In this document: in pieces, positions 1-8,282 of the stretch
Numbering within the stretch: position 1 is the first letter of the stretch
Layout of the letters: every line of letters begins with the position of its first letter
Source of the DNA: Paenibacillus sp. G2S3
Lineage (GTDB): Bacteria > Bacillota > Bacilli > Paenibacillales > Paenibacillaceae
DNA: 64,000 bases
NCBI RefSeq assembly: GCF_030123105.1
Contig: NZ_CP126095.1
Coordinates: 6,200,001 to 6,264,000, forward strand
Direction: 5' to 3'
Translations under genes and position numbers: made by a program
The notes under the pieces: generated by a model
The model's database searches: none
Told to the model about the DNA's origin: nothing
What the model saw: the letters and a program-made list of their open reading frames with translations, nothing else

Positions 1-132
1 ACGAAAAATATCAACATGCTTGGGTGCAGAAATACCAACCTTTACTATGTCACCATCCACGCTTAAGATTGTCAGCTCGATCTGATCTTGGATGACAATG
101 GACTCTCCTTTTTTGCGGGAAAGTACGAGCAT
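1..132 (-). CDS. csrA: CsrA carbon storage/translation regulator (C-terminus beyond window)
   Basis: The first 44 codons are visible, beginning [14 protein letters not shown], the invariant start of CsrA; the rest lies outside the window. CsrA is a small RNA-binding dimer that covers Shine-Dalgarno GGA motifs; in Bacillus subtilis its main target is the flagellin (hag) mRNA, and FliW is its protein antagonist. The ATG sits one base past the fliW stop codon, so the two are translationally linked, as expected for the FliW-CsrA-flagellin feedback pair. The frame is open to the window edge. Confidence 0.95.
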   Translation of the reverse strand, partial: MLVLSRKKGESIVIQDQIELTILSVDGDIVKVGISAPKHVDIFR

Positions 133-133
133 A

Positions 134-580
134 TCATCCACCATCCTTTCCATCAATAACCGGCTGCTCTTGCAGTAGGCTATGCTTCGTATGATAAGGT
201 GTCTTATGCAGCACGATTTGTTTGCCAGTATGTCCTACAGGATTCAATACAATAGGAGCAAGAAGATTAATCGTGGACTGCTCGGTTTGTTCCTTCAGCG
301 TAATAACACAACGAACGATAACCTCATTGTCTATACCTAGTTCTTCAGCTTCATCATCCGGTAACTCAAACTCATAGGACGGATAAAAAACAAATGGATC
401 ACCTAGCAGAAAAGATAATCCTTTACTTTTAATTGACTGTAGATACCAAAAAGGTGTCTCATCCATCGTGATCAAAGCAAAGTCTGTTTCTTCATCAAAG
501 CCGGGTAATCCTTTGGGGAAATGATACAATTGCTCTTCATCTAATTCCAGTTTGCCCCAAGATAGCGTTTCTATAATCAT
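134..580 (-). CDS. fliW: Flagellar assembly factor FliW
   Basis: 148 residues, normal for FliW. The N-terminus shows the family pattern ([16 protein letters not shown]) and the middle has the acidic [15 protein letters not shown] segment. FliW binds flagellin and, when flagellin is exported, binds CsrA and relieves flagellin translation. I start at the ATG at 580 because GAGGAG lies 8 nt before it; a GTG three codons upstream would overlap that site. csrA follows after one base. Confidence 0.95.
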   Translation of the reverse strand: MIIETLSWGKLELDEEQLYHFPKGLPGFDEETDFALITMDETPFWYLQSIKSKGLSFLLGDPFVFYPSYEFELPDDEAEELGIDNEVIVRCVITLKEQTEQSTINLLAPIVLNPVGHTGKQIVLHKTPYHTKHSLLQEQPVIDGKDGG

Positions 581-649
581 TTTATTCACTCCTCAAAAGT
601 TTCGCAGCGCAAAACTAACCATTAACGAAATCCTAATACATTTTATAAA

Positions 650-692
650 GCACAAAAGCTATAGAGGCGCTTTCTGGCACATCTATAGCTTA
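650..692 (-). terminator. Hairpin after yviE-like gene, possible terminator
   Basis: A 10 bp perfect stem (AAGCTATAGA/TCTATAGCTT on the minus strand) follows the yviE stop codon and is trailed by a broken T-rich stretch. It may be a weak terminator or an mRNA processing/stability hairpin between yviE and fliW. Confidence 0.45.
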
Positions 693-697
693 AAAAG

Positions 698-1264
698 CTA
701 TAATTGAACATTCAATTCTGGTGGAATAAACTGAATCGAAGCGTATTGCTGCATATAAACCTTAAACTTGCCACGGGTATATTCAATCTCCGGATTATGT
801 CTCTCGACCTGAATATCCACTACTGCAGCTCGAAAATGAATTTGTGGGGCTCTCGTTTCAAAGTGAATATCCACATTATCATACGATGCTGGACCACAGG
901 TCTCCGGAAAGGATTGTGGTTCGGTGTCTACTCCGTATACTTCTGCTATCGTATTGCCAGGTCTAAAAAACTGTGCCATCCGATTCCCTTGCTCGACCTT
1001 TCTGGCAATTCCCTGAAGATATAACTGTTGAATACCAGAATAAATCCGTTTGTTCATATCCATCATTTTTCCTCCGTTAAAAGCCTCCCAAACACGGGAC
1101 TGATCAATAGTAAGCTCAGGTCTATTGGATTGAACCGTTAATTCACCCGGAGTGGTCGTTATATTAACCTCAGCTTTAGGCTGAGTGATTGAATATGTGC
1201 CCGGATCAGCATCAATACCAATCACAGCAGGCGTCTGACGGATTTGCAATATCGGCTGAAGCAA
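698..1264 (-). CDS. yviE: YviE-like DUF6470 protein of the flagellar operon
   Basis: 188 residues, no signal peptide or membrane segment. Between flgL and fliW, the position of yviE in B. subtilis; the N-terminal pattern (LQIRQTPAVIGIDADPG) and the central WEAFNGG/GIARKVEQGNRMAQF region fit the DUF6470 family. Function is unknown; conserved linkage suggests a role in late flagellar assembly. The start is TTG at 1264, preceded by GGAGGTG at 7 nt spacing. Confidence 0.8.
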   Translation of the reverse strand: MLQPILQIRQTPAVIGIDADPGTYSITQPKAEVNITTTPGELTVQSNRPELTIDQSRVWEAFNGGKMMDMNKRIYSGIQQLYLQGIARKVEQGNRMAQFFRPGNTIAEVYGVDTEPQSFPETCGPASYDNVDIHFETRAPQIHFRAAVVDIQVERHNPEIEYTRGKFKVYMQQYASIQFIPPELNVQL

Positions 1265-1279
1265 CGGGAACCACCTCCG

Positions 1280-2197
1280 TTATCTTATAAAATCCACGAG
1301 AGTTGTGGAAATAATCTTTGCACCCACAGATAAGGAGGCATTATAGATATTTTCTTGAATCTTCGAATTCATAATCAAACCTTCGTAATCGGCATCTTCT
1401 GTCTTGGCTTGAAGATCCGTTAAGTTTACATTCAAATCACTAAGTCGATCTTGCATCAATTCAACACGATTAGTTTTAGCCCCTATTTCAGAGCGGGCCG
1501 TCAGAATTTTTTCCACCCTTGTATCAATTGAAGCGAGCTGCGCCGATATTCCTGAGGAATCTCCGGACTTCAAAGCACTTGATAATTGATTAATGATCGC
1601 AAACAAATTATCTGCATCGCCGGTATTACCGAATACGTCATTACCAGTTGTACTGATTGGCATACGTACACCTTCACCTACAATAAACTGAATCTGCCCG
1701 TTATCCGTAGTAATCGGCTTAGATACATCATATGTACCATCTGCACCTTTAGAAAAATCATAAGGTTTGCTAGTGTATTGCTCACCATTAAAAATATATT
1801 TCCCGTTCAGTGTACTATTAGCGATATCGACAAGCTGCTCTTTAAGCTGCATCAATTCTTCATTAATACTATCGAGCGCAGATTGTGGATTAGTCCCTGT
1901 CGCAGCCTGTACGGATAGTTCACGAATCTTCTGTACAACATCTCCGGCCTGCCCTAGAACTGTATCATTATAATCCAGCCATGAAAGAGCGCTATCTACA
2001 TTCTTTGTATATTGCTCGTTAGATGAAAGCTCCGCACGATAGCGAAGGGAATACGTAATCCCAACCGGATCATCGGAAGGCTTGTTAATTTTTCGTCCGC
2101 TTGAAAGCTGTAACTGTGTGTCGTTCATCGTACGAGCATTACGGTTTAGGTTAAGCAGAAGCTGTGAATTCATCATGTTAGAGGTTACTCTCAACAT
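1280..2197 (-). CDS. flgL: Flagellar hook-associated protein 3 (HAP3)
   Basis: 305 residues, the usual FlgL size. The N-terminus (MLRVTSNMMNSQLLLNLNRN, SSGRKINKPSDDPVG) and the C-terminal helix are flagellin-type D0/D1 segments. FlgL forms the second junction ring between hook and filament, outside the cell. It follows flgK with 15 bp between and has AAAGGAG upstream of the ATG. Confidence 0.97.
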   Translation of the reverse strand: MLRVTSNMMNSQLLLNLNRNARTMNDTQLQLSSGRKINKPSDDPVGITYSLRYRAELSSNEQYTKNVDSALSWLDYNDTVLGQAGDVVQKIRELSVQAATGTNPQSALDSINEELMQLKEQLVDIANSTLNGKYIFNGEQYTSKPYDFSKGADGTYDVSKPITTDNGQIQFIVGEGVRMPISTTGNDVFGNTGDADNLFAIINQLSSALKSGDSSGISAQLASIDTRVEKILTARSEIGAKTNRVELMQDRLSDLNVNLTDLQAKTEDADYEGLIMNSKIQENIYNASLSVGAKIISTTLVDFIR

Positions 2198-2212
2198 ACG
2201 CTATATCTCCTT

Positions 2213-3796
2213 TTATCTGCCGACTGTGCCGGTGGAATTAATCAATTTGTCGAGCAGTTCATCAAAAGTAGTCATAAAACGCGCAGCAGCACTATAAGCA
2301 TGCTGGAACACGAGCATATTCGACATTTCTTCATCCAGTGAAACACCACTGACTGATTGACGACGGGAGTTAACCTGCTCTACCAGATAATCTGAGTTAT
2401 CAGTTTGACGCGCTGCCTCCTGCGATTGAATACCGAGCTGACCAACCATAGAGCCTAGAAGCCCACCCACAGTATTGCTAACTTTACCGTCTGGCGTAGT
2501 GAATTTACTATCCTTGAGGTTCGTCAATAAAAGAGCCAAGGTGTTATTTCCTTTAACAACCTGCGTTTTACCATCAGCATCAACAGTTGTACGCAGTGAG
2601 GTTGCGAATAAACTTACATCCGCAGCAATTTCCGGATTCAACTTGATCGTTCCAGCATCACCAGAGGTTACAAAGAAATCACGACCAGCGCTTCCATCCA
2701 TCGCATAACCTAACTTGTGAAGTCCGTTCAAGCCTTTGACAATGGTCTTAGCGTCCTCATACATCGTTGCTCCCTTAGGCATTGCTTGACCAGCGGCCAA
2801 AGTAACTACGGTTCCATCCGCTTGCTTAATCTTGGCATCATTAGTTAACACGGTACCTTCAGGAAGATTGGAACCAGCCGGTATTGTAATTTCAACGTCA
2901 CCAGTAGCAATCGTACTAGCCATATCGTTGAGTTGTTTCTTGTAGTCGGTAACATAAGTATTTTTGGAGAAAATCATTCCGTAAGCTTCGCCGCCCTTCA
3001 AAGTGCCAGCGGCATAAGCATTATTAAGAAATGCACTATCTACGTTTGCAGTAACTTCTCCGCCCTCTACCAGTGGCTGTCCACCCAGAGAAACGTTATA
3101 ACCAGCTTCCGTTTCCACAACGGTAATATTAGCAATTTTGGATAGCTTGTCCGCCATCAGATCGCGTTGATCGCGTAAATCATTCGCCTGATCGCCCATA
3201 CCCTCAATCTTATAAATCGATTTATTCAGATCTGCGATAGCGGTCAGGTAGCCCTGAGCCTCTTTTGCTTTAACGTCAATATTAGTAGTTAGATCCCGAT
3301 CAAGATTATCTAATTGCGTGCTCATATAATTCATGGCATCGGTCAAAGATTGTGCAGTTTGCACTACAATCTTACGAGCAGTAGGATCCTCAGGGTTTTT
3401 ACTAAGGTCAGACCATGATTTCCAGAAGTTGTCCAGCACCGTACGAATACCTGTATCCGATGGTTCATTAACAATCGCTTCTAGTTTAGAGAGGGTATCT
3501 GCTTGAAGCTTCCAGTTCCCAAATGCAGAATTCTCACCACGGTACTGATCATCCAGAAACATTTCCCGAATCCGATCGATAGATGAGAATTCCACCCCTG
3601 TGCCCATTTGACCGGGAACGGTAGATTTATTAAATCCGTACGCTTCAATAGGTAAAGCAGCCTTCATATTTACACGTTGACGAGTATAACCCTCGGTATT
3701 CGCATTTGCGATATTGTGTCCAGTCGTATTAAGAGCTGCGGTCTGAGTAAAAAGGCTGCGTCTCGCCGTCTCTATCGAGTGAAATGTGGATGTCAT
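2213..3796 (-). CDS. flgK: Flagellar hook-associated protein 1 (HAP1)
   Basis: 527 residues. The N-terminus carries the rod/hook motif (LNTTGHNIANANTEGYTRQ) and the C-terminus the matching FlgK end (VSGVSLDEEMSNMLVFQHAYSAAARFMTT). FlgK joins the hook to FlgL. It lies between flgN, its chaperone, and flgL, its neighbour in the filament junction. Confidence 0.97.
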   Translation of the reverse strand: MTSTFHSIETARRSLFTQTAALNTTGHNIANANTEGYTRQRVNMKAALPIEAYGFNKSTVPGQMGTGVEFSSIDRIREMFLDDQYRGENSAFGNWKLQADTLSKLEAIVNEPSDTGIRTVLDNFWKSWSDLSKNPEDPTARKIVVQTAQSLTDAMNYMSTQLDNLDRDLTTNIDVKAKEAQGYLTAIADLNKSIYKIEGMGDQANDLRDQRDLMADKLSKIANITVVETEAGYNVSLGGQPLVEGGEVTANVDSAFLNNAYAAGTLKGGEAYGMIFSKNTYVTDYKKQLNDMASTIATGDVEITIPAGSNLPEGTVLTNDAKIKQADGTVVTLAAGQAMPKGATMYEDAKTIVKGLNGLHKLGYAMDGSAGRDFFVTSGDAGTIKLNPEIAADVSLFATSLRTTVDADGKTQVVKGNNTLALLLTNLKDSKFTTPDGKVSNTVGGLLGSMVGQLGIQSQEAARQTDNSDYLVEQVNSRRQSVSGVSLDEEMSNMLVFQHAYSAAARFMTTFDELLDKLINSTGTVGR

Positions 3797-3850
3797 GCTG
3801 CTTACTCCTCCTTATGTTCTGCTCTGAGAGAACACTTCATCAGTACAATT

Positions 3851-4351
3851 CTAGCCTCGTGCATCAAAAATCCCCGACCGATTCACGCCATTGCCTTTGT
3901 CGGACGGACGATGATATGTGATATCCTGATTCGGTCTTCCGACCAGCAGATCCAAAGAATAATCTATAAAAGTAAGCGACTGTTCTATCAGCTTCTGATT
4001 AAGCTCATTTGCTTCTTTCAAGCGGTACAAAGTGCCAGAAAGCTTCTGCTGAATATGCAGCAGTCGTGCCTTGTCTTCAGGGTCAAATATAAGTCTGGAC
4101 AGCTCAGTTAGGTTCAGGTTCAGGTTGGAACGAATACCTACGCCTTGCAAAACGGTATATGCTGCCGCGATTCGCTGTTCCTCGAGCTGTCCAATTAGTT
4201 TCATTAGCTTGGACTCACGGTTCAGGATGTCGATTAATGCATCCACCTTGTTGTCCATAATCGTCTGTTTTTTCTCAGCGGCCAGCTCTAGCATTTGGTT
4301 ATGCACTTCGTCCAGCCGCTCCAATAGTTCTATTAATGTCGTCAATGCCAT
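3851..4351 (-). CDS. flgN: FlgN family flagellar export chaperone
   Basis: About 166 residues, nearly all helical with heptad-like Leu/Glu spacing (LIELLERLDEVHNQMLELAAEKKQ), as in FlgN/YvyG. FlgN holds FlgK and FlgL in the cytoplasm before export. The frame opens with a GTG at 4363 directly after the flgM stop; I prefer the ATG at 4351, which has AGGTG 9 nt upstream. Confidence 0.88.
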   Translation of the reverse strand: MALTTLIELLERLDEVHNQMLELAAEKKQTIMDNKVDALIDILNRESKLMKLIGQLEEQRIAAAYTVLQGVGIRSNLNLNLTELSRLIFDPEDKARLLHIQQKLSGTLYRLKEANELNQKLIEQSLTFIDYSLDLLVGRPNQDITYHRPSDKGNGVNRSGIFDARG

Positions 4352-4363
4352 GGATGGTTTCAC

Positions 4364-4648
4364 CTAATTCTCGGAGGATTGCTTAAAGTAAGGGGCGAGT
4401 TTCTCTGCTAGCTTAGCTGCATCTACTTGATAGGTACCTGCGGAGACCTGTTGCTTCAAACTGTCGATCTTAAGTGCACGTTCAGCATCATTACCAGAAT
4501 TCTGTGCTTGCAAGAGCTGAATTGCTTCATCAGAGATCGAAACCTCATCCTTGCGTGAACTTTTCTTCATTTGTTCCTGCCTTTGCGCATCCGCGCTGCG
4601 TTGATACGGATTAATCGCGTTAATTCGTCCGGTCTCGTTAATTTTCAT
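4364..4648 (-). CDS. flgM: Anti-sigma-28 (sigma-D) factor FlgM
   Basis: 94 residues. FlgM-type N-terminus (MKINETGRINAINPYQ), low-complexity middle and C-terminal sigma-binding helices (VSISDEAIQLL; IDSLKQQVSAGTYQVDAAKLAEKL). FlgM sequesters sigma-D until the hook is finished. AAGGAAGGTG precedes the ATG. It directly abuts flgN and is preceded by a sigma-D promoter, so its own target sigma factor makes it, as in B. subtilis. Confidence 0.95.
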   Translation of the reverse strand: MKINETGRINAINPYQRSADAQRQEQMKKSSRKDEVSISDEAIQLLQAQNSGNDAERALKIDSLKQQVSAGTYQVDAAKLAEKLAPYFKQSSEN

Positions 4649-4670
4649 AACTTCACCTTCCTTCTAATAT

Positions 4671-4704
4671 AAAAAAGCCGATAATCTTTACTAAGTTTAT
4701 CGGC
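4671..4704 (-). terminator. Intrinsic terminator between yvyF and flgM
   Basis: On the minus strand GCCGATAA (4704-4697), a 12-nt loop and TTATCGGC (4684-4677) form a perfect 8 bp stem followed by six T (4676-4671). It should end transcripts arriving from comF-yvyF. Its 5' arm is also the -10 element of the flgM sigma-D promoter. Confidence 0.85.
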
Positions 4705-4724
4705 GTAGACTGAAACATACTTTA
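4697..4724 (-). promoter_or_regulatory. Sigma-D promoter of flgM-flgN-flgK-flgL
   Basis: TAAA (4724-4721), 16 nt, then GCCGATAA (4704-4697) matches the B. subtilis sigma-D consensus TAAA-N15-GCCGATAT with one base changed and one extra spacer base. The position between yvyF and flgM is that of the known B. subtilis sigma-D promoter. Transcription would start near 4690, inside the terminator loop. Confidence 0.85.
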
Positions 4725-4750
4725 TAGCTGCAAACGTTTTTTTGCAGATT

Positions 4751-5161
4751 TTATAGGCCACGCAATTTGTCTATGGCACGATATGCACCGTCTGTTGTCT
4801 TTTTAGTAGTATCCTCAGCAGCACTTTCCTTTGCAGCATTGGTGAGATCCTTCCTGAGCCGAGTACGGCAGGTATCACACATATGCCCATCGCGAATCAG
4901 CGTTCCACACACCTCGCAGGGATACATCATATTAGGAGCATTTGCTATAGATATCCGGCCCTCTCGAATAAAGCGGGTGATCTCCTTAATCGAAATTCCC
5001 GTAGCATCGGACAGCTCTTGAATGTTGGTTCCTTTGTTTTCCCGCAAATAATCTACGCAGATCTCATAATCATGCTCCAGCTCTTTGATGCAGGGCTGGC
5101 ACAACCCCATAAGATTCTTAACAAACAACCGGCCGCACCTTGGACAATTGTCTAGATTCAT
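4751..5161 (-). CDS. yvyF: YvyF-type zinc-ribbon protein of the flagellar operon
   Basis: 136 residues from the ATG at 5161 (MNLDNCPRCGRLFVKN, matching the family start). Two CxxC pairs at the N-terminus (CPRC, CQPC), a helix-turn-helix-like middle (IQELSDATGISIKEITRFIREG) and a second zinc ribbon (CEVC, CDTC). Resembles the YvyF/TIGR03826 family; the DNA-binding look suggests a regulator, but no function is established. An upstream ATG at 5197 is possible, but the family start favours 5161. Confidence 0.85.
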   Translation of the reverse strand: MNLDNCPRCGRLFVKNLMGLCQPCIKELEHDYEICVDYLRENKGTNIQELSDATGISIKEITRFIREGRISIANAPNMMYPCEVCGTLIRDGHMCDTCRTRLRKDLTNAAKESAAEDTTKKTTDGAYRAIDKLRGL

Positions 5162-5329
5162 AACAAGCAGCCGCTCCTCTCCGTACATTCTGTACAACGC
5201 ATAATATCCTTATGCTCCTAGATTACATGATTGCAAAGAATTCGTCTATGGGACGGAAGAAACGCTATTACGGGCATGGATCTCTTCAAAAAGTGAATGG
5301 ACTGTTCACAATCATGCATTTCGCTCTCC

Positions 5330-6148
5330 TTAGGAACGTGCCCAAGTTAGGCTATACAGCTCTACCGCATAACCATAATTTGAACCCATTTGTTGTATGA
5401 TCTCAGCGCACGCACGAATGGTACTGCCCGTTGTATAAATATCATCAACAATAATAATCCGAAGAGGACGAATTAGAGATACCTCACTATTCATCCAATC
5501 CGCAAATTGTGTTGTTACTGCCGGATTCTCCGCAAAAGCGTGCTTCATATCCGCTAGTCGTTCCGCTCGGCTCTTAAAGCTCTGTTTTCCCGTATGATGT
5601 GTGCGGATCAGCAGCGGAAGCTGTGGAATCTTCCTACATCTAGATAGCACATCAGCCAATCTTTCCGCTTGATTAAATCCTCGCTCCATTAGCCGGGAAT
5701 CACTGACAGGCACTGGCACTAACAAATCAGCAGACCAAGAACGATAGATGATGAATGGTTTTCGGGATAAAAGAGCGCTCTGCTTCTCTTTTTTTAGGGT
5801 TAGATAGGCTCTATCCAGCATGAGGCCTAGTAAAGGGGCATACCGTTCATTCCCGCGATATTTATACTGACCCAACCATTCTCGCATAACACTAGTGTAA
5901 GCCACTGCACTTCGATTACAAATAATCGGTGACGGTTCACTACTGCGGGTACAGTCAGGACAGCCCACATGCCGACCACATTTCATGCAACGAGGGGAAC
6001 GTATCCAAGGAATGGATTCTACGCATATTCTGCAAACTCCAGGAAATTGTGAAGATCCAGGATTACGCTTGCCGCAGGTTAAGCATGGAGTTACGGAAGG
6101 GGACAAGAGTGCCCGAGATTTGGTTAACCATGAGAACAGGGAGCTCAT
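5330..6148 (-). CDS. comFC: ComFC, phosphoribosyltransferase-like competence protein
   Basis: 272 residues. An N-terminal zinc ribbon (CLTC, CRIC, CMKC, CPDC) is followed by a phosphoribosyltransferase fold with the PRPP loop IIIVDDIYTTGST near the C-terminus. ComFC acts in DNA uptake during transformation with the ComFA ATPase, probably handling incoming single strands. Its ATG overlaps the comFA stop by 4 nt, so the pair is translationally coupled. comFB, between the two in B. subtilis, is absent. Confidence 0.93.
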   Translation of the reverse strand: MSSLFSWLTKSRALLSPSVTPCLTCGKRNPGSSQFPGVCRICVESIPWIRSPRCMKCGRHVGCPDCTRSSEPSPIICNRSAVAYTSVMREWLGQYKYRGNERYAPLLGLMLDRAYLTLKKEKQSALLSRKPFIIYRSWSADLLVPVPVSDSRLMERGFNQAERLADVLSRCRKIPQLPLLIRTHHTGKQSFKSRAERLADMKHAFAENPAVTTQFADWMNSEVSLIRPLRIIIVDDIYTTGSTIRACAEIIQQMGSNYGYAVELYSLTWARS

Positions 6149-7230
6149 CTCGGCGCCTCCTTGCTAATGTATCCTTTACGGCGAGCGATGATGTTCATAG
6201 TACGGATCTGGGAGATCGCTCCTCGCTGTGATCGGGTCCACTGGGGAGAGGCAAATAGAACACGCCCAGCAGGATCATCCTTAGATCGCCCGGCACGTCC
6301 AGCCATCTGAACCAAGGAGGCTTCGTCAAAAAGATTGCTATCCGCATCCAAAATAAATACATCGCTGCGTGGGACTGTAACTCCTCGTTCCAGAATCGTA
6401 GTCGTTACTAATAGGGAGATAGCCCGGTCGCGAAAAGCAGTTACCTTCTCTGCCCGGAAGGAATCTTTGGAGGAAGTACCCTCGATAACTACGCCTGGAA
6501 AGCTCCGACGAAGCAGAACCAGTAATCCTTCAATATGTGCAATACGCGACACAAAACAAAAGATTTGCGCCTCGCGCTCGAGCGACCTACGAAGCGTATG
6601 TATGAGAGATCTAGGTATATTTCCACGCTTTAGGCATGTTTGAATGGATGTCATGGTCAGATGCTGCGGCACAGGCAAGGGATGACCATGGAAGCGGACA
6701 GGTACTCTTGCATGTGAAAGTCTACCTGAGCGTACCAACCGCTGCATTTCTTGCGGTGGTGTGGCTGATAAGTAGATAAAAGAGCCATCTACCTTACAGG
6801 CTTGCTCTGCGGCATAAGCCAACATAGGATCATTGTGGTAGGGAAATGCGTCCAGCTCGTCAATGATTACGAGATCAAAGCCTCGATGGAAGCGCAGCAG
6901 CTGATGGGTGGTCGCGAGCGTTAAGCGACCACTCACCCAGCGTTCTGCGCTGCCGCCATAAAGCACGGCGAGAGTCTCCGCCGGGAAAGCTTTTGCTAGC
7001 CGCGGAGCGAGCTCGAGTACGACGTCGCGGCGCGGCGTTGCTACGAGCGCCCGCCCACCGGCGGCGAGCACGGCCTCTAGGAGCGGGAAGATCATCTCTG
7101 TCTTCCCGGCTCCCGTTACTGCCCAGAGCAGAAACCGCTCTGGGTATGAATTGGCGGAGCGCTCACGCCGCTCCGCCAGAAAACCCAGCGCAGCGCCAGC
7201 GGCTCCCGCCTGCGCTGGCTTAACCCCCAC
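6145..7230 (-). CDS. comFA: ComFA C-terminal part, helicase/ATPase domain (frame-disrupted)
   Basis: 361 codons carrying the superfamily 2 helicase motifs in order: Walker A AVTGAGKTEM, DEAD-box variant IIDELDAFP, LSATPP, and motif VI QMAGRAGRS. ComFA is the ATPase thought to pull transforming DNA into the cytoplasm. The frame opens just after a stop (TGA at about 7251-7253), and its first codons (GVKPAQAGAAGAALGF) match the WxGxLTPAQ junction that in other ComFA proteins joins the zinc finger to Walker A. It is therefore the continuation of the frame at 7116-8156, displaced by one base near 7217-7228. If the shift is real, the ATPase half may be untranslated or use the internal GTG at 7230. 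Confidence 0.85.
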   Translation of the reverse strand: MGVKPAQAGAAGAALGFLAERRERSANSYPERFLLWAVTGAGKTEMIFPLLEAVLAAGGRALVATPRRDVVLELAPRLAKAFPAETLAVLYGGSAERWVSGRLTLATTHQLLRFHRGFDLVIIDELDAFPYHNDPMLAYAAEQACKVDGSFIYLSATPPQEMQRLVRSGRLSHARVPVRFHGHPLPVPQHLTMTSIQTCLKRGNIPRSLIHTLRRSLEREAQIFCFVSRIAHIEGLLVLLRRSFPGVVIEGTSSKDSFRAEKVTAFRDRAISLLVTTTILERGVTVPRSDVFILDADSNLFDEASLVQMAGRAGRSKDDPAGRVLFASPQWTRSQRGAISQIRTMNIIARRKGYISKEAPR

Positions 7231-8156
7231 CGGCCTGCGGCCGCGGTGGGATCAAGGGCGGCCGTGCATCGCACGGCCGGAAGCGCTGCGCTGCGCAGCA
7301 GCAGCGCGTAAGCCCGGCTGCGCCCAATTGCGAGGCAGGCCTCGCAATAGGCGCAGCCCATAAGGCCGCACGTGGCGCATGCCGTGCGGCCGGTGGGAGC
7401 GCTGCCGCAGCGCAGGCAGCGCGAAACCGCGCGGCGGGCGACAGCGCCGCGCAACAACAAGTGCGGCAGCTTAGCCGCCGCACGCGCCAGAGCGCCAGCA
7501 CCAGCAGGGAGCTGGCGGGCCCTTGCCCCGTGCGCAGCCGGGGCATCACAACCTATGGCGGCTGTCAACTCCAGCCGCCCCTGTAGATACGCCAGTTGTG
7601 CCGCCTGGCGCCAACGACCTGTCAGCTCTGGCAACCTCTCTGCCAGCAGCGTTTCTATTTCCGGCTGCAGTAAAGAGCGGCCGGCCACAGCCCACGATAG
7701 TTGTTCTGCCTCCGATTCCAGTAAAGCATAATCGAGATCATTCCCTCTACTGTAACTTCTGCAATCATTGTTCTTCTTACCCTGTTCTATCATCCAACCT
7801 GATTCATAAGCCCGCCATAGCGACACCCTCTCACTAAGCCACTCTTCCTCGCCTTTTCCTCCTGCTCCCCTCTCCTCCTTCAACTCAGGCTCGAGGACCC
7901 CACTCATATATTGTCTCCACTCTTTAGCCCCCCAGTTCCTCATCCCATCTCTTTGTTTAAAACAATCGCGCAGCTTCACCGCCCACCCCAGCGGCAGCGC
8001 AGGAGATAATAAAACCAGCTTGTCCTCCGTTACTAAGCCTCTACCTTGACTCTCCAGCCCAGCGCCAGACCACCACCATCTATCTACTGTAAGATCTAAA
8101 GAAATCCAAACACTCCAGATCCCCCTACATTCCAAGGCATATACAGCAGCTCGCAT
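7116..8156 (-). CDS. comFA: ComFA N-terminal part with zinc finger (frame-disrupted)
   Basis: Starts at ATG 8156, with AAGGAGG 8 nt upstream; an ATG at 8183 lacks a site. About 200 residues of poorly conserved N-terminus precede a Cys-rich zinc finger (CLRC, CATC, CAYC, C) typical of ComFA. After AALDPTAAAGRWG the reading frame should run into Walker A, but instead ends with about 36 unrelated residues. One extra base at 7217-7228 would give a single protein of about 670 residues. The 3' half is far richer in G+C than its surroundings and Ala-rich. Confidence 0.8.
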   Translation of the reverse strand: MRAAVYALECRGIWSVWISLDLTVDRWWWSGAGLESQGRGLVTEDKLVLLSPALPLGWAVKLRDCFKQRDGMRNWGAKEWRQYMSGVLEPELKEERGAGGKGEEEWLSERVSLWRAYESGWMIEQGKKNNDCRSYSRGNDLDYALLESEAEQLSWAVAGRSLLQPEIETLLAERLPELTGRWRQAAQLAYLQGRLELTAAIGCDAPAAHGARARQLPAGAGALARAAAKLPHLLLRGAVARRAVSRCLRCGSAPTGRTACATCGLMGCAYCEACLAIGRSRAYALLLRSAALPAVRCTAALDPTAAAGRWGLSQRRREPLALRWVFWRSGVSAPPIHTQSGFCSGQ

Positions 8157-8223
8157 AAAATCGGCCTCCTTAAGTCTCACCATTAATCACTCTTGCCCAC
8201 ACCACTTTCCCAGCCTCTAACGC

Positions 8224-8260
8224 AAAAAGCACACTCCTCCATTTCTTGGAGAGTGTGCTT
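8224..8260 (-). terminator. Intrinsic terminator between GT2-like gene and comFA
   Basis: Stem AAGCACACTC/GAGTGTGCTT with a one-base bulge, short loop, then five T on the minus strand. It ends the short gene at 8283-8729 and isolates comFA. Confidence 0.8.
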
Positions 8261-8282
8261 CACCCGTTACTCACATATTCAC

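Noticed and set aside
698..1024. Plus-strand open frames across the flagellar genes (for example 704-1024, 1586-1918, 3677-4111)
   Set aside because: They mirror well-supported minus-strand genes, lack ribosome sites and have no family resemblance.
7220..7549. Ala/Arg-rich open frame within the G+C-rich part of comFA
   Set aside because: High G+C removes stop codons in all frames here; the ComFA zinc finger is in a different frame.
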